From an uncultured Lachnospiraceae bacterium (GTDB lineage Bacteria; Bacillota; Clostridia; Lachnospirales; Lachnospiraceae), in NCBI GenBank assembly GCA_910579685.1, contig CAJTVN010000015.1, forward strand, positions 1 through 64,000: a stretch of 64,000 nucleotides of DNA, in the 5' to 3' direction. Positions within the stretch are counted from its first letter, which is position 1. The number at the start of each line of letters is the position of its first letter. Under the pieces are notes generated by a model that saw only the letters and a program-made list of their open reading frames with translations, ran no database searches and had not been told where the DNA came from. The translations under genes and the position numbers were made by a program. Of this stretch, positions 32,960 through 42,150 are shown in pieces.

Positions 32960-35079
32960 ACTGTTACCTCTGCGTTCCGGCCTCTGTTCTTTTCCACGGT
33001 GAGCACACACACGGACCGCCCGATCATCCTGACACGGTTCCCCTCCAGGCGATACGTATCCTTCTTTTCCTCCGCCATGCCCTTTGGCAGATACTTCTTT
33101 CCGGTATCCACGGCCACCGCATAGTACATCCCTGCGGGAATCGCCGGAAGGTCAAACTCCTGATCCTCCCAGAATACGTTCACTGCCAGACAGATAATGT
33201 CATCCGAACGGTTCTCCTCGTCTCTTCCCGCATAGATCACGCGCAGCACCTTTGACTGGTAATCCGGTCCCATCACCTGGATTTCCGGAAAGCCCGCCTG
33301 ACTTCTGCCGCTGTATTTGCGCAGCACCGGATGCTTTTTGCGGAAAGCGGATATAAATCTGCAGAACTCGAAATGCTCCCGGTTCTTCTCAATATCGCCC
33401 CAGTTCAGCCAGGAAATCTCGTTATCCTGACAATAAGCGTTATTATTTCCGAACTGCGAGTTCAAAAACTCATCCCCCGCAAAATACATGGGCGTTCCCC
33501 TGCTGCACATCAAAACCGCAAAGGCATTCTTCGCAAGCCTTCTGCGAAGAGACAGAACCTCCTCGTCCTCCGTCTCACCCTCCACGCCGCAGTTCCAGCT
33601 GCGGTTGTCGTCCGCACCGTCGGTATTGTTCCATCCGTTGGCCTCGTTATGCTTCCGGTTATAGGAATAAAGATCCCACAGGGTGAAGCCGTCATGACAG
33701 GTGAGGAAATTCACGGAGGCGTTTTCCCCCCGGTGTTCTGGATCATAAATATCCTTGGAGCCGGTGATCCGCTTTGCGGCCACCTCCCACATGCCGAAAT
33801 CGCCTTTCAGGAAATTCCGCATGTCGTCCCGGTATCTCCCGTTCCATTCCGCCCACCGGTTCCAGGAGGGAAAGCTTCCCACCTGATACAGTCCGCCCGC
33901 ATCCCAGGCCTCGGCAATCAGCTTCACATTGCCAAGAATCGGATCAAAGGCAAGACTCTGCAAGAGAGGCGGCTTGCTCATGGGCGAGCCGTCCTCGTTC
34001 CGTCCCAGAATCGTGGCAAGATCGAACCGGAAGCCGTCGATATGGTAAACTGTGGTCCAGTACCTGAGACATTCCAGGATCATCTGGTGCACAATGGGAT
34101 GGTTACAGTTCAGCGTATTGCCGCAGCCGCTGAAATTATAATAAAATCCCTCCGGCGTCAGCATATAATAGATATTGTTGTCAAAGCCCTTGAAGGAAAA
34201 GCAGGGGCCGAGCTCATTCCCCTCCGCCGTATGGTTGAACACCACGTCCAGAATACACTCGATCCCATTCTCATGCAGGGTCCGGATCAGCTTTTTCAGC
34301 TCCATCCCTTCCTGATTGTATTCCTCCTTTGAAGAATAGCTGGTGTTCGGGGCAAAGAAACTGACCGTATTGTAGCCCCAGTAATTCATCACCGGTTTCC
34401 CGTCCACCAGACGGTAATCCTTCATCTCGTCAAACTCAAAAATGGGCATCAGTTCCACCGCATTGATGGACATCTCCTTCAGATATGGGATTTTCTCCAT
34501 AATACCGGCAAAGGTCCCAGGATGAGCCACCCCGGATGAGGGATGCTTGGTAAAGCCTCTGACATGCATTTCATAAATCGTCAGATCCTCCATTGGGATC
34601 AAAGGCTGGGTATAATTTCTCCAGTCAAAATCATCTTTAACCACTCTGGCCTTATAGATCACCTCGTCCTTGGAGCTTCCCCAGACACTCTGTCCGGTCA
34701 CCGCCTTGGCATAGATATCCAGAAGCACGTTATTTTTATTAAAAAGCAGCCCCTCCTCGGGATTATAGGGACCGTCCATGCGGTAAGCATATTCAAAGTC
34801 GTTGATATTCAAGCCGAAAACGATCATGGAATACACCTTCCCGATCTTGTAATTTTCAGGGAACGGGATCACCGCATAGGGCTCATCCTCCTTGCGCTTG
34901 TATAATAGCAGCTCGCAGGAAGTGGCTCCGTAAGAATACACGGTAAAGTTAACCCCGCAGGGGATTGCCGTGGCCCCGTTCACCTCGTACATTCCGGGGC
35001 GAACCTCAAATCCGCTGACGACCTCCACCGGCACCATATGAATCCTGCTCATCGGCGCAATTAAATTGTTATCATCCAT
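32956..35079 (-). CDS. glgX: Glycogen debranching enzyme, GlgX/isoamylase type (GH13)
   Basis: 707 residues. An N-terminal CBM48-like domain (about 25-130: GVNFTVYSYGATSCELLLYK), then the GH13 barrel. Conserved regions: ECILDVVFNHTAEGNELG; nucleophile Asp in HIDGFRFDLATILG; acid/base Glu in KLIAEAWDAGG; FLTCHDGFTLWDLYSYNRKH. The C-terminal beta domain contains RVIYAGRDEENRSDDIICLA. It cuts alpha-1,6 branches of glycogen. No signal peptide, so it is cytoplasmic. It pairs functionally with glgC/glgD in this window and overlaps the response regulator start. Confidence 0.93.
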   Translation of the reverse strand: MDDNNLIAPMSRIHMVPVEVVSGFEVRPGMYEVNGATAIPCGVNFTVYSYGATSCELLLYKRKEDEPYAVIPFPENYKIGKVYSMIVFGLNINDFEYAYRMDGPYNPEEGLLFNKNNVLLDIYAKAVTGQSVWGSSKDEVIYKARVVKDDFDWRNYTQPLIPMEDLTIYEMHVRGFTKHPSSGVAHPGTFAGIMEKIPYLKEMSINAVELMPIFEFDEMKDYRLVDGKPVMNYWGYNTVSFFAPNTSYSSKEEYNQEGMELKKLIRTLHENGIECILDVVFNHTAEGNELGPCFSFKGFDNNIYYMLTPEGFYYNFSGCGNTLNCNHPIVHQMILECLRYWTTVYHIDGFRFDLATILGRNEDGSPMSKPPLLQSLAFDPILGNVKLIAEAWDAGGLYQVGSFPSWNRWAEWNGRYRDDMRNFLKGDFGMWEVAAKRITGSKDIYDPEHRGENASVNFLTCHDGFTLWDLYSYNRKHNEANGWNNTDGADDNRSWNCGVEGETEDEEVLSLRRRLAKNAFAVLMCSRGTPMYFAGDEFLNSQFGNNNAYCQDNEISWLNWGDIEKNREHFEFCRFISAFRKKHPVLRKYSGRSQAGFPEIQVMGPDYQSKVLRVIYAGRDEENRSDDIICLAVNVFWEDQEFDLPAIPAGMYYAVAVDTGKKYLPKGMAEEKKDTYRLEGNRVRMIGRSVCVLTVEKNRGRNAEVTV

Positions 35080-35487
35080 TTCTGTAACCCTCCTAACCTG
35101 CCGTCTGAAGCCAAGATCCCGCTAAGCGGCCGGATAAAATCTTCAGCCGGCATATCCCTATTTTATCAGACAGAATTCTTCCCTGCAAGAAAAGGCTGTA
35201 ATTTTCGTGGATTTGCGGCTTATTGTATGATAAAATAGGCATGTAACCGTGAAATAGATACCTTTTAGCCAGCAGACAGGGGAATCCCAGAAATACCTCT
35301 TTTTCCCACGTCATTCCTTAAGAAAATCGCAGACTGGAGGACACGGCTTTCCCTTACTGAAAAGACTTCCCATATCCGTTCCGGATATTCCGCTGAACCT
35401 CTCCGAAAGCAGAAAAAATTTACCAGGCTCCTGCGCATTCTCCTGGTAATTCTCGTTCTTGCCGCCATTCGTCTTCCCACAAAGTGG
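35080..35487. other. Gap between divergent genes, with an open frame lacking a start
   Basis: This 400-base stretch separates glgX (minus) from the membrane protein at 35488 (plus). A TATGATAAAATAGG stretch near 35227 could be a plus -10, but no convincing -35 is seen. From about 35271 the plus frame of the downstream gene is already open and codes for plausible protein (LLRILLVILVLAAI) but contains no ATG, GTG or TTG. See the findings. Confidence 0.5.
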
Positions 35488-36060
35488 ATGGTGGCCGTTT
35501 GGATTCTGATTCTGCTTTTTAATTACGGCATGTTCCTCGTGTTCTATCCCAAAATGATTCTGGAAAAAGAAAAAGATTGTGATGCACATCACTTGCCCTT
35601 TCCGGTCTTGTCAAGCGGCATCAGCCTTCTTTTTCTGCTGACTTTCTCGGATACCCTGAATGTGGAAGCAGGCAAGTGGCTGCCCATGTCCGCCGTCTGC
35701 CTGCTCGTTTTGCTGCTTCCCTTCCTGCTTATTCTGCATATCCGCAGGATAAGGGTGCGTCCTCTGTCGCTGCTTTTGACAGTCATCCTCCTTGCTTTTC
35801 TCTCCTTCGCCCTGTTCCTTCCGGTCAACTATATAACTGCCGCAGGCAGACCGGTGCACGAGAGCGTCACGATCCTGGAGAAGGAGAAACACCGGGGCTC
35901 CCATACCACACACTATTACGTCACCGCCATCTGGCGGGATGAGCGGCAGAAAATGACGGTTCCAAAGAGCCTGTATGAATCCGTATCCCAGGGTGATTCC
36001 GTGAGGGTATGCCTCAGAAAGAGTATATTCGGCGTGGAGTACTGGCAGGTGCACAACTAA
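35488..36060 (+). CDS. Membrane protein with C-terminal beta domain, DUF3592-like
   Basis: 190 residues from the first ATG at 35488. About four hydrophobic spans (AVWILILLFNYGMFLVFYPK; SSGISLLFLLTFSD; AVCLLVLLLPFLLILHI; LLLTVILLAFLSFALFLPVN) precede a soluble domain (VTAIWRDERQKMTVPKSLYE, GDSVRVCLRKSIFGVEYWQV) like that of DUF3592-type proteins. The ATG has no good ribosome site and falls between what look like two membrane helices, so the true start may be upstream or the 5' end may be damaged. Its stop overlaps the stop of the dehydrogenase gene on the other strand by three bases. Confidence 0.55.
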   Translation: MVAVWILILLFNYGMFLVFYPKMILEKEKDCDAHHLPFPVLSSGISLLFLLTFSDTLNVEAGKWLPMSAVCLLVLLLPFLLILHIRRIRVRPLSLLLTVILLAFLSFALFLPVNYITAAGRPVHESVTILEKEKHRGSHTTHYYVTAIWRDERQKMTVPKSLYESVSQGDSVRVCLRKSIFGVEYWQVHN

Positions 36061-37124
36061 TTCCCAACTCCCATGATCTTCACATAGTCTTCGGTTTTGT
36101 CCCGCATAATGCGAAGTCCCACATCCAGCTCCTCAAGCGGAAATCTGTGCGTGATCAGCTGCGCCGGCGCAATACGCTTGTCCACAAGACATTCCAGCAC
36201 ATAGTGCCAGTCGTCTCCCGCCCTGCGTGTAAAAGAGGAATTCCAGGTTCCCGTTATTGTCAGCTGATTGCGAAGGATTTTCCAGTATACCGGCTTCTTT
36301 AGAGTCATATCCGAAAAGGGATTGCCAAGCACCAGGAGCTTTCCTCCCGGAGCAGTGGAATCTACCGCCCAGGTCAGCGTCTCATTCCTGCCAACACACT
36401 CAAAAAAAGCGTCTGCGCCCTGTCCTTCCGTCCGCTCCATAATCCATCTGACTGCATCCTCTTTGCTGCCATCGCAATAGGAATCCTTGGAAAGCCCGAT
36501 CTTCCAGGCCATTTCCCGCTGCGATTCCTTGTTCCCCACAGCCAAGACCTTTCCGGAGCAGGCGCCCGCCTTTGTCCTCGCATCCAGAAGAAACATCAGA
36601 AGGAGCAGTCCGATGGTTCCCAGCCCGCATATCACAACCGTATCCTTCTGCGCAGGATTGAGCCTTCGAAGAGCGTGAACGGCTACCGCCATAGGCTCCA
36701 GCATGGCGGCCTCCTCAAAGCTCACCCCATCCGGCAGTGCGATCAGATTTTCCTCCGGTACCGCCACGTATCCGGCAAAGCCTCCGTCCCTTCTGGAGCC
36801 CAGATAGCTGTAGCTTCTGCACATTTCAAACTGCCCCCTGCGGCATGGCGCACAAGCCTTACAGGGAATCAGGGGAAAAACTCCCACCCGGGTTCCCGTC
36901 CATTTTTCGTCGGCATCCGCCCCGGTTTTTACCACAACGCCGGAAAACTCGTGTCCCGGGATAAGGGGATAGGAATACGTTCCTGTCTTATAGATTCTCG
37001 GTATGTCGGAGCCGCAGATGCCGGCCGCTTTCACCTCGACCAAAACCTCACCTGCAGATAATTCCGGCTCCGGCGCCTCTTCCAGGCAAAGCCTGTCAAT
37101 GTTATGTAAAACCCATGCTTTCAT
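36057..37124 (-). CDS. Zinc-dependent polyol dehydrogenase, TarJ-like
   Basis: 355 residues, medium-chain dehydrogenase/reductase. Catalytic zinc site AAGICGSDIPRIYKTG and PGHEFSG; structural-zinc cysteines CKACAPCRRGQFEMC; Rossmann fold TVVICGLGTIGLLLLMFLLD. General similarity includes sugar-phosphate dehydrogenases such as galactitol-1-phosphate dehydrogenase. Because the next gene upstream is a TarI-like cytidylyltransferase (30-base gap), I infer a TarJ role: NADPH-dependent reduction of ribulose 5-phosphate to ribitol 5-phosphate. Another ketose phosphate is possible. Confidence 0.8.
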   Translation of the reverse strand: MKAWVLHNIDRLCLEEAPEPELSAGEVLVEVKAAGICGSDIPRIYKTGTYSYPLIPGHEFSGVVVKTGADADEKWTGTRVGVFPLIPCKACAPCRRGQFEMCRSYSYLGSRRDGGFAGYVAVPEENLIALPDGVSFEEAAMLEPMAVAVHALRRLNPAQKDTVVICGLGTIGLLLLMFLLDARTKAGACSGKVLAVGNKESQREMAWKIGLSKDSYCDGSKEDAVRWIMERTEGQGADAFFECVGRNETLTWAVDSTAPGGKLLVLGNPFSDMTLKKPVYWKILRNQLTITGTWNSSFTRRAGDDWHYVLECLVDKRIAPAQLITHRFPLEELDVGLRIMRDKTEDYVKIMGVGN

Positions 37125-37154
37125 TACACACCGCCTTTTCTCCTGATAAGGCCC

Positions 37155-37856
37155 TCAATCCTTATCCCGCTCCTTTTGCGCCACCAGGCTGCGAAATCTC
37201 TCCAAATCCTCCCTGGTGGTTATCTTAAAATTTCTCTCGTCTCCCGGCACCATGGCAATATCCATCCCCGCCATGACAGCCGGTTCCGTGGAACCGTTAA
37301 TTTCCAGAATTTTGTCCGGAAGCAGATTTCTATTTGCCTGCAGATAAACACCAAGGCGGAATGCTTCCGGCGCCTGTCCCGCAAAAACCCGGCTGCGGTT
37401 TAACAGCGAGGTTATCCTGCATCCATCCTTGCTGAAATAGACCGTATCCTTCATAGGCAGAACCGGAATCACGCCGTCATGACCTTCCATGGCATTCAGA
37501 CAATCCGAAATCTGCCTGGCCGACAGCACGGGCCTTGCGGCGTCATGAATCAGAACACAATCGGAATCCTGCGCATATTTCCTGATATCCTCCAGCCCAT
37601 GAAGAATGGAAAGCTGCCTGTTGCTTCCCGGACTTGAAAACCCCCTGAACTTCCGGGATTGTGCCGCACTCTCCTTAAGCAGATCGTGCCACACCGGCTC
37701 CGCCACGATCTGAATGGCGTCAATCTCCCTGTGGGCGGCCAAAGTCTCTATGCAATAGGATACAATCGGCTTTCCGCCCACCTCTATATATTGCTTGGGA
37801 ATATCCGAGCCGATTCTGGTTCCGGTTCCCCCCGACAAAACCAGCGCAATATTCAT
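37155..37856 (-). CDS. IspD/TarI-family cytidylyltransferase
   Basis: 233 residues. N-terminal CTP site ALVLSGGTGTRIGSDIPKQY, then CVLIHDAARPVLSARQISDC and KDTVYFSKDGCRITSLLNRS. The GGTGTRIGSDIPKQY wording is close to TarI (ribitol-5-phosphate cytidylyltransferase) and its neighbour is TarJ-like, so CDP-ribitol is the likely product; MEP cytidylyltransferase (IspD) is the alternative. Start at 37856 with GGAGG upstream. Confidence 0.82.
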   Translation of the reverse strand: MNIALVLSGGTGTRIGSDIPKQYIEVGGKPIVSYCIETLAAHREIDAIQIVAEPVWHDLLKESAAQSRKFRGFSSPGSNRQLSILHGLEDIRKYAQDSDCVLIHDAARPVLSARQISDCLNAMEGHDGVIPVLPMKDTVYFSKDGCRITSLLNRSRVFAGQAPEAFRLGVYLQANRNLLPDKILEINGSTEPAVMAGMDIAMVPGDERNFKITTREDLERFRSLVAQKERDKD

Positions 37857-37944
37857 AATAATCCTCCATTCTTGCTCAACGTGCGAATTGGGGCGCAAGC
37901 ACAAATTTATCTGTGAAATATGTATTTTTCATAGTATGCCACTC

Positions 37945-38664
37945 CTATTCTTCAAAGGCTTTCGTAAATTCCCGGTCTGCCTCCTCAGCTGTCAGAGAAA
38001 ACTTTTCCATGAGGGAAATCCGAATTTCTCCGCCAGAGACGCCTTTTTTGACATTCCATAGATATACCTCTGAATCGCCATTTCTCTTTTCACAGCGCTC
38101 AGCTGCGCATAAGCCTTATCACGTTCTGCACAAACCTTATCACCTTCGACATAATGTCCAGTAAGTAGTCCGGCGTGTCCTTTAAAATCCTGTCCACTTT
38201 GCCTTCCCTTCGTAATATACGAGCGGAAGAACCGGAGGATACCTGAAATCCTTCCTTCCGCTGACTTTCGGATTTTGGGCATTCATTTCTTTCTCATAAT
38301 CTTCCCATATATGAACCATGTATCGAAGTATCTGCATGGATACATTATACTCCACTTTTGTCTTGTGTTCAATCAGTGAAACTATATAGAGTGGTAATTG
38401 GAGTGAATTTTCGTTCTCCGGAATTGATAAATACCTGGATATGTCCACTTTCTTGACCGCATCGCTCTCCCGCTCCGTACTGTGCAGCGGTACATAGCGC
38501 TCCGACACGTCCTCAATGTCCTCCGGACGGATATTCCGCAAAAGATCCATATCCGCATAATCTCGGAGAAATTGGGCACACAGGATGTTGTCTCCAAAGA
38601 TCAGCTTACTGCTGTTGTCTCTAAGATGTGGGTTGTCGATGACAGATCTGTTTTCTTTTGTCAT
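37945..38664 (-). pseudogene. Rpn-family PD-(D/E)XK nuclease, degraded
   Basis: The first 160 codons (38664 to 38182) match the N-terminal half of Rpn (recombination-promoting nuclease, YhgA-like): SSKLIFGDNILCAQFLRDYA, DISRYLSIPENENSLQLPLY, the catalytic-type IVSLIEHKTKVEYNVSMQIL, and PPVLPLVYYEGKAKWTG. The frame then breaks. Pieces of the family's C-terminus continue in other frames (ILKDTPDYLLDIMSKVI; KREMAIQRYIYGMSKKA; MEKFSLTAEEADREFTKAFE ending at 37945). At least two frameshifts are needed, so the gene is dead or at best makes a truncated protein. Confidence 0.8.
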
Positions 38665-38991
38665 AATGTCTCTCCTTTTCCGGTGTCAAAAATGATTCAC
38701 CTTAAAACCACAGAAAAGGAAAGATAACGCAGAAAAACCCATAAAATTACCTTGCCTTCTCCGTCAAATGGATGTTGGTAACTCTGGAGTGAATACTCCG
38801 TTCATCTTCCGGAAAACCGGAAGTTAGATATCGCACAAATTTGTACGACATTTGAATATAAAATTACTATAACACCATACGCCCTCGAAGGCAAGGCAAA
38901 TTTATTTTTTATAGATTTTTCTACAGATTTATGCAATTACCTCCCATACGGTCCGGTTCGCATTCTGCCCGTGAGCAGCGCAGCCATCTAT
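38665..38991. other. Intergenic stretch, no gene seen
   Basis: About 325 bases between the Rpn remnant and rpe, increasingly AT-rich towards 38,900. I see no open frame with a ribosome site and no strong terminator; it may hold remnants of mobile DNA. Confidence 0.4.
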
Positions 38992-39654
38992 CTAAAACCG
39001 AAGCTGACGGATATCCTGCAAAGTCTCGCCATAAGGCTTGCTCTTTCCAAATAAAAGCGTGGTGCCCAGGACAAATCCCCGCACTCCCTTGGGCCCATAC
39101 TCCAAAATCTTATCTGCGCTGCAGGCTCCGTCCCAGTAAATCTCAAAATCCATCTCATCCTTGATGGCAAGCAGCTTTGTGATCTTTTTGCCCACATAGG
39201 GCAGATACATCTGGCCCGCATTGCCCGGATTCACGGACATCACCAGAACCTTTTTCACGATACGAAGCATTTCCATAATCGTCTCCACGCTGGTGCCTGG
39301 ATTGATGGCTATACCGGGCGTCAGCTCGGCATTAATTATATTCTGCAGCGTTGTGGAAGGGTGATATTCCGCCTCCGGGTGGATATAAACGGTATCCCCC
39401 TTGCGGAGCCTGTTCAGGAAAAGATGAATATTATTATTTGGATGCTCGATCATCAAATGGACGTCAAGGGGCTTGGACGTCGCCTTCGCTATGTATGCCA
39501 TGTCGTTTAAGGACATGGCAAAATTAGGGACATATCTCCCGTCCATGATATCAATATGAAAAGAGTCGATTCCGCCTTCTTCCAAGTCCTTCACTTCTTT
39601 TTCCAGATTTCCATAATTCGCACACATCATGGAGGCCATGAGCTCAAATTGCAT
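38992..39654 (-). CDS. rpe: Ribulose-phosphate 3-epimerase family protein
   Basis: 220 residues, TIM barrel. Family signatures: SFHIDIMDGRYVPNFAMS, LDVHLMIEHP, the SVNPGNAGQMY loop and the last-strand YWDGACSADKI. AGAGGT lies ahead of the ATG. It interconverts D-ribulose 5-phosphate and D-xylulose 5-phosphate. Placed between the TarIJ-like pair and the glycan locus, it could supply ribulose 5-phosphate for CDP-ribitol; some homologues act on other ketose phosphates (for example allulose 6-phosphate), so the substrate is not certain. Confidence 0.85.
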   Translation of the reverse strand: MQFELMASMMCANYGNLEKEVKDLEEGGIDSFHIDIMDGRYVPNFAMSLNDMAYIAKATSKPLDVHLMIEHPNNNIHLFLNRLRKGDTVYIHPEAEYHPSTTLQNIINAELTPGIAINPGTSVETIMEMLRIVKKVLVMSVNPGNAGQMYLPYVGKKITKLLAIKDEMDFEIYWDGACSADKILEYGPKGVRGFVLGTTLLFGKSKPYGETLQDIRQLRF

Positions 39655-39686
39655 TTTCGTTACCTCTCTTTTTATCCGTTTGTCCT

Positions 39687-40805
39687 CTATGTTAACATAA
39701 TTCTGCCTGTGTGTACAATATTGAAATCGTTTTTATGATAGAAAAAGTATAGTGTCATAAGATTTTCGCCCAGATAACCTATATAGCGGTCGCATCGCTC
39801 CCAGCCCCCGGGTACGCTTAACTGCTCTGTCCGCTCCAGAACGGGAAACAGCCATGCGCAGTAATCCGCAAGAATCTGTCTTCTGGCAACAATCAGGTTA
39901 TAATTGTAAAAATATCTTTGATGAAACACTTCCGGACAGGCCGACGCATAATCCGGCCACAGTTCCCAAAGCGCCTGCAGCATTGCCTCCCAGTCCGACT
40001 CCGCTATGTATCTGGCGTGATGCTCCGTGATATCCGGCTCATGGAGCATGGGAAAGGGAAGGATCACGTCCACCTTGTTTTCCGCAAGCCGGTACAGATC
40101 CTCCTTACGGATATCCAGGACCCGCCGGTAATGGAACAGGCCGTAATAGTCTTTCTCCATTTTTCGGTTTCCCTGTGCACTCGAAGTCTCCGTTTTCTCC
40201 TGCAGCCTGTTCTTCCACATCCAGTAAAGGCCGGTGAGCTCGCAGTAATTTCCGTTTTTGGCCGATATATTTTCCCCGGTGTTATCAAAACAAAAACATT
40301 TCGCAAGCCGGCCCGGGGAAAGCTTTGTCCCCACCTGGAGAGGGATAACCCAGTCCGGCAAACCACAGAGCTTACCTAATCGTTTATCCTTGTAAAATTT
40401 TGTCTGGTATACGCAGATTTCCGTGCGGTGCCTCCCCATACTCAGACTATGAAGAGACCGGAACTTCTCTTGAAGGGCAAAATACCTCTCCATCAGCTCC
40501 GCTTCTCTGTGCGAATCCATGCAGATATAGTTATGTAAACCGTTTGTGTCTAGATACGCCATGATCTCACTATGAAGATTCTCCGGTGTGGCGATCAAAA
40601 TTCTGATATCCTCCAGCTCCTGTGATGAAATTCCATCCCTGAATTCAAAAATCTCCCAGACCTTCAATCCCGCCAGCGTGGCGGGATTGCCTCTTTTGGA
40701 GCTCACGATAAATCCCACGCAGGGAAATTGGGGATACAGAAAATGAATTGCCTCATATATGCCGAGGGCTATGGATTTCGCTCCGTAGATTGCTATTTTG
40801 GGCAT
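39687..40805 (-). CDS. DUF4422 glycosyltransferase-like protein with N-terminal Rossmann-like module
   Basis: 372 residues. Residues 1-115 form a nucleotide-binding-like module (MPKIAIYGAKSIALGIYEAI; EDIRILIATPENLHSEIMAY). Residues about 120-370 match DUF4422: ICVYQTKFYKDKRLGKLCGL, NGNYCELTGLYWMWKN, YYGLFHYRRVLD, VDVILPFPML, HHARYIAESDWEAM. DUF4422 proteins occur in capsule loci and are thought to be glycosyltransferases. AGGAGA precedes the ATG. It is the last gene of the glycan run. The N-terminal module is related to those on seven other proteins of the locus. Confidence 0.82.
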   Translation of the reverse strand: MPKIAIYGAKSIALGIYEAIHFLYPQFPCVGFIVSSKRGNPATLAGLKVWEIFEFRDGISSQELEDIRILIATPENLHSEIMAYLDTNGLHNYICMDSHREAELMERYFALQEKFRSLHSLSMGRHRTEICVYQTKFYKDKRLGKLCGLPDWVIPLQVGTKLSPGRLAKCFCFDNTGENISAKNGNYCELTGLYWMWKNRLQEKTETSSAQGNRKMEKDYYGLFHYRRVLDIRKEDLYRLAENKVDVILPFPMLHEPDITEHHARYIAESDWEAMLQALWELWPDYASACPEVFHQRYFYNYNLIVARRQILADYCAWLFPVLERTEQLSVPGGWERCDRYIGYLGENLMTLYFFYHKNDFNIVHTGRIMLT

Positions 40806-40858
40806 GGGTGTCTCCTGACGATTTTCATATTACTACTTTTTACAAAATATTTCAAAAT

Positions 40859-42139
40859 CTAATCTCTAAGTACATAATAAATATTTTTACCTATAGTGCT
40901 ATTTCCACTTTTTTTAAACATCATATCTTTTCTACATTTCTCCAGAAAACCATAGATAAAATTATTCAATTCCAATCTTTCACCTTCGACAATTAAATTA
41001 TCCCGGTAATATAATTTAGCTATCGATTCTAACCGAATACATTCTTTTATTTGGAATTCATAGTCGGTACTCAATTTATAATTAGGAACTTTGTACGATA
41101 ATTTGTAACTGTCTATTTCTATAATCCATTTATTTTTTAACGAAAACAGGCCAATAAAGCGGCTATCTCTCACGTACTCTAATAAATACTTATGTCCTAA
41201 AAGCTGAGTTTTAATATTTTGCTCGGTTTGATCTTCTTCTGTTAATAAAAACTCTTTTATCTCAAATGTTTTCTTATCAATATAAAGTATCTGATTTGCA
41301 TGAAAAGGAATAAACCACACATAGGAATTCGTATTCACAGATGCAATAAATATTGGGAAATCTGTAACATTCTCTTTGAAATTTATCAAATTTTTAAACT
41401 TTCCACTAAAATTATAAATTCCAAAATTATAGGGGAAGTTCGTCAAAGTAGTAATTACCTTTTGCCCTTCTTTCCATATGTATATTTTTTTTCTTCGTCC
41501 GCTCAACCAAAATCGATCACCATCAAAACAAATTGTCTGTATCTTATCTTCAATCTCCATAAGGTCAAATATAATTATTTCCTTGGTAAGACAATCAAAT
41601 TTACAGATGGATATTGGATAATTTCCCACAATATAAATACAATGTTCTACTAATAAACTTCCTGATAATTCAATCTCATTTTTATCACATAAGTTATATT
41701 GATTAATAATTCTTTCGGATTTTAAATCCAGCTCAATTATCTGTCCGAGTCCTATAGAAACGATATACAGCCTATTATTAAAAAACCATGCATTGCTACA
41801 TAGAAGTCTAACTTTTTGAGTATTTTGAACTTCTATCTTCTTCCATACGCATTCCGCCAAATGAAAACACCATATATCTTGTCCTTTATCAGGCAGACAA
41901 TATATATTGTCTCCTCGTTTTAAACATCTGGGATGACCTCTAAAAGTACATATTTTTCCGGTTGGAATTCCTATTGCATAATTTACTTTGTTTTTTTCAC
42001 AATCTATATGAAAAAGTATATCAATAGCTCCGGCTACAAACCATATCCCATCATCTTCTATACACCAATTATCACTCCATATAAAACTGTAATCTTTCCC
42101 AAAAAAATCTATCAAGTCTATCATTATTATTTCATCCAT
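40859..42139 (-). CDS. Beta-propeller-like protein of unknown function
   Basis: 426 residues, strongly AT-rich coding, no signal peptide or membrane span. The chain repeats short beta-hairpin units at about 45-60 residue intervals: DDGIWFVAGAIDILFHID, RGDNIYCLPDKGQDIWCFH, FNNRLYIVSIGLGQIIELD, VEHCIYIVGNYPISICKFD, DGDRFWLSGRRKKIYIWKE, TNSYVWFIPFHANQILYID. This is the pattern of a kelch- or WD-like propeller with aromatic anchors. The role is unknown. It sits between two glycan proteins, so a scaffold or sugar-binding function is possible. The start is uncertain (42139 or 42124). Confidence 0.65.
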   Translation of the reverse strand: MDEIIMIDLIDFFGKDYSFIWSDNWCIEDDGIWFVAGAIDILFHIDCEKNKVNYAIGIPTGKICTFRGHPRCLKRGDNIYCLPDKGQDIWCFHLAECVWKKIEVQNTQKVRLLCSNAWFFNNRLYIVSIGLGQIIELDLKSERIINQYNLCDKNEIELSGSLLVEHCIYIVGNYPISICKFDCLTKEIIIFDLMEIEDKIQTICFDGDRFWLSGRRKKIYIWKEGQKVITTLTNFPYNFGIYNFSGKFKNLINFKENVTDFPIFIASVNTNSYVWFIPFHANQILYIDKKTFEIKEFLLTEEDQTEQNIKTQLLGHKYLLEYVRDSRFIGLFSLKNKWIIEIDSYKLSYKVPNYKLSTDYEFQIKECIRLESIAKLYYRDNLIVEGERLELNNFIYGFLEKCRKDMMFKKSGNSTIGKNIYYVLRD

Positions 42140-42150
42140 ATATGACCATA

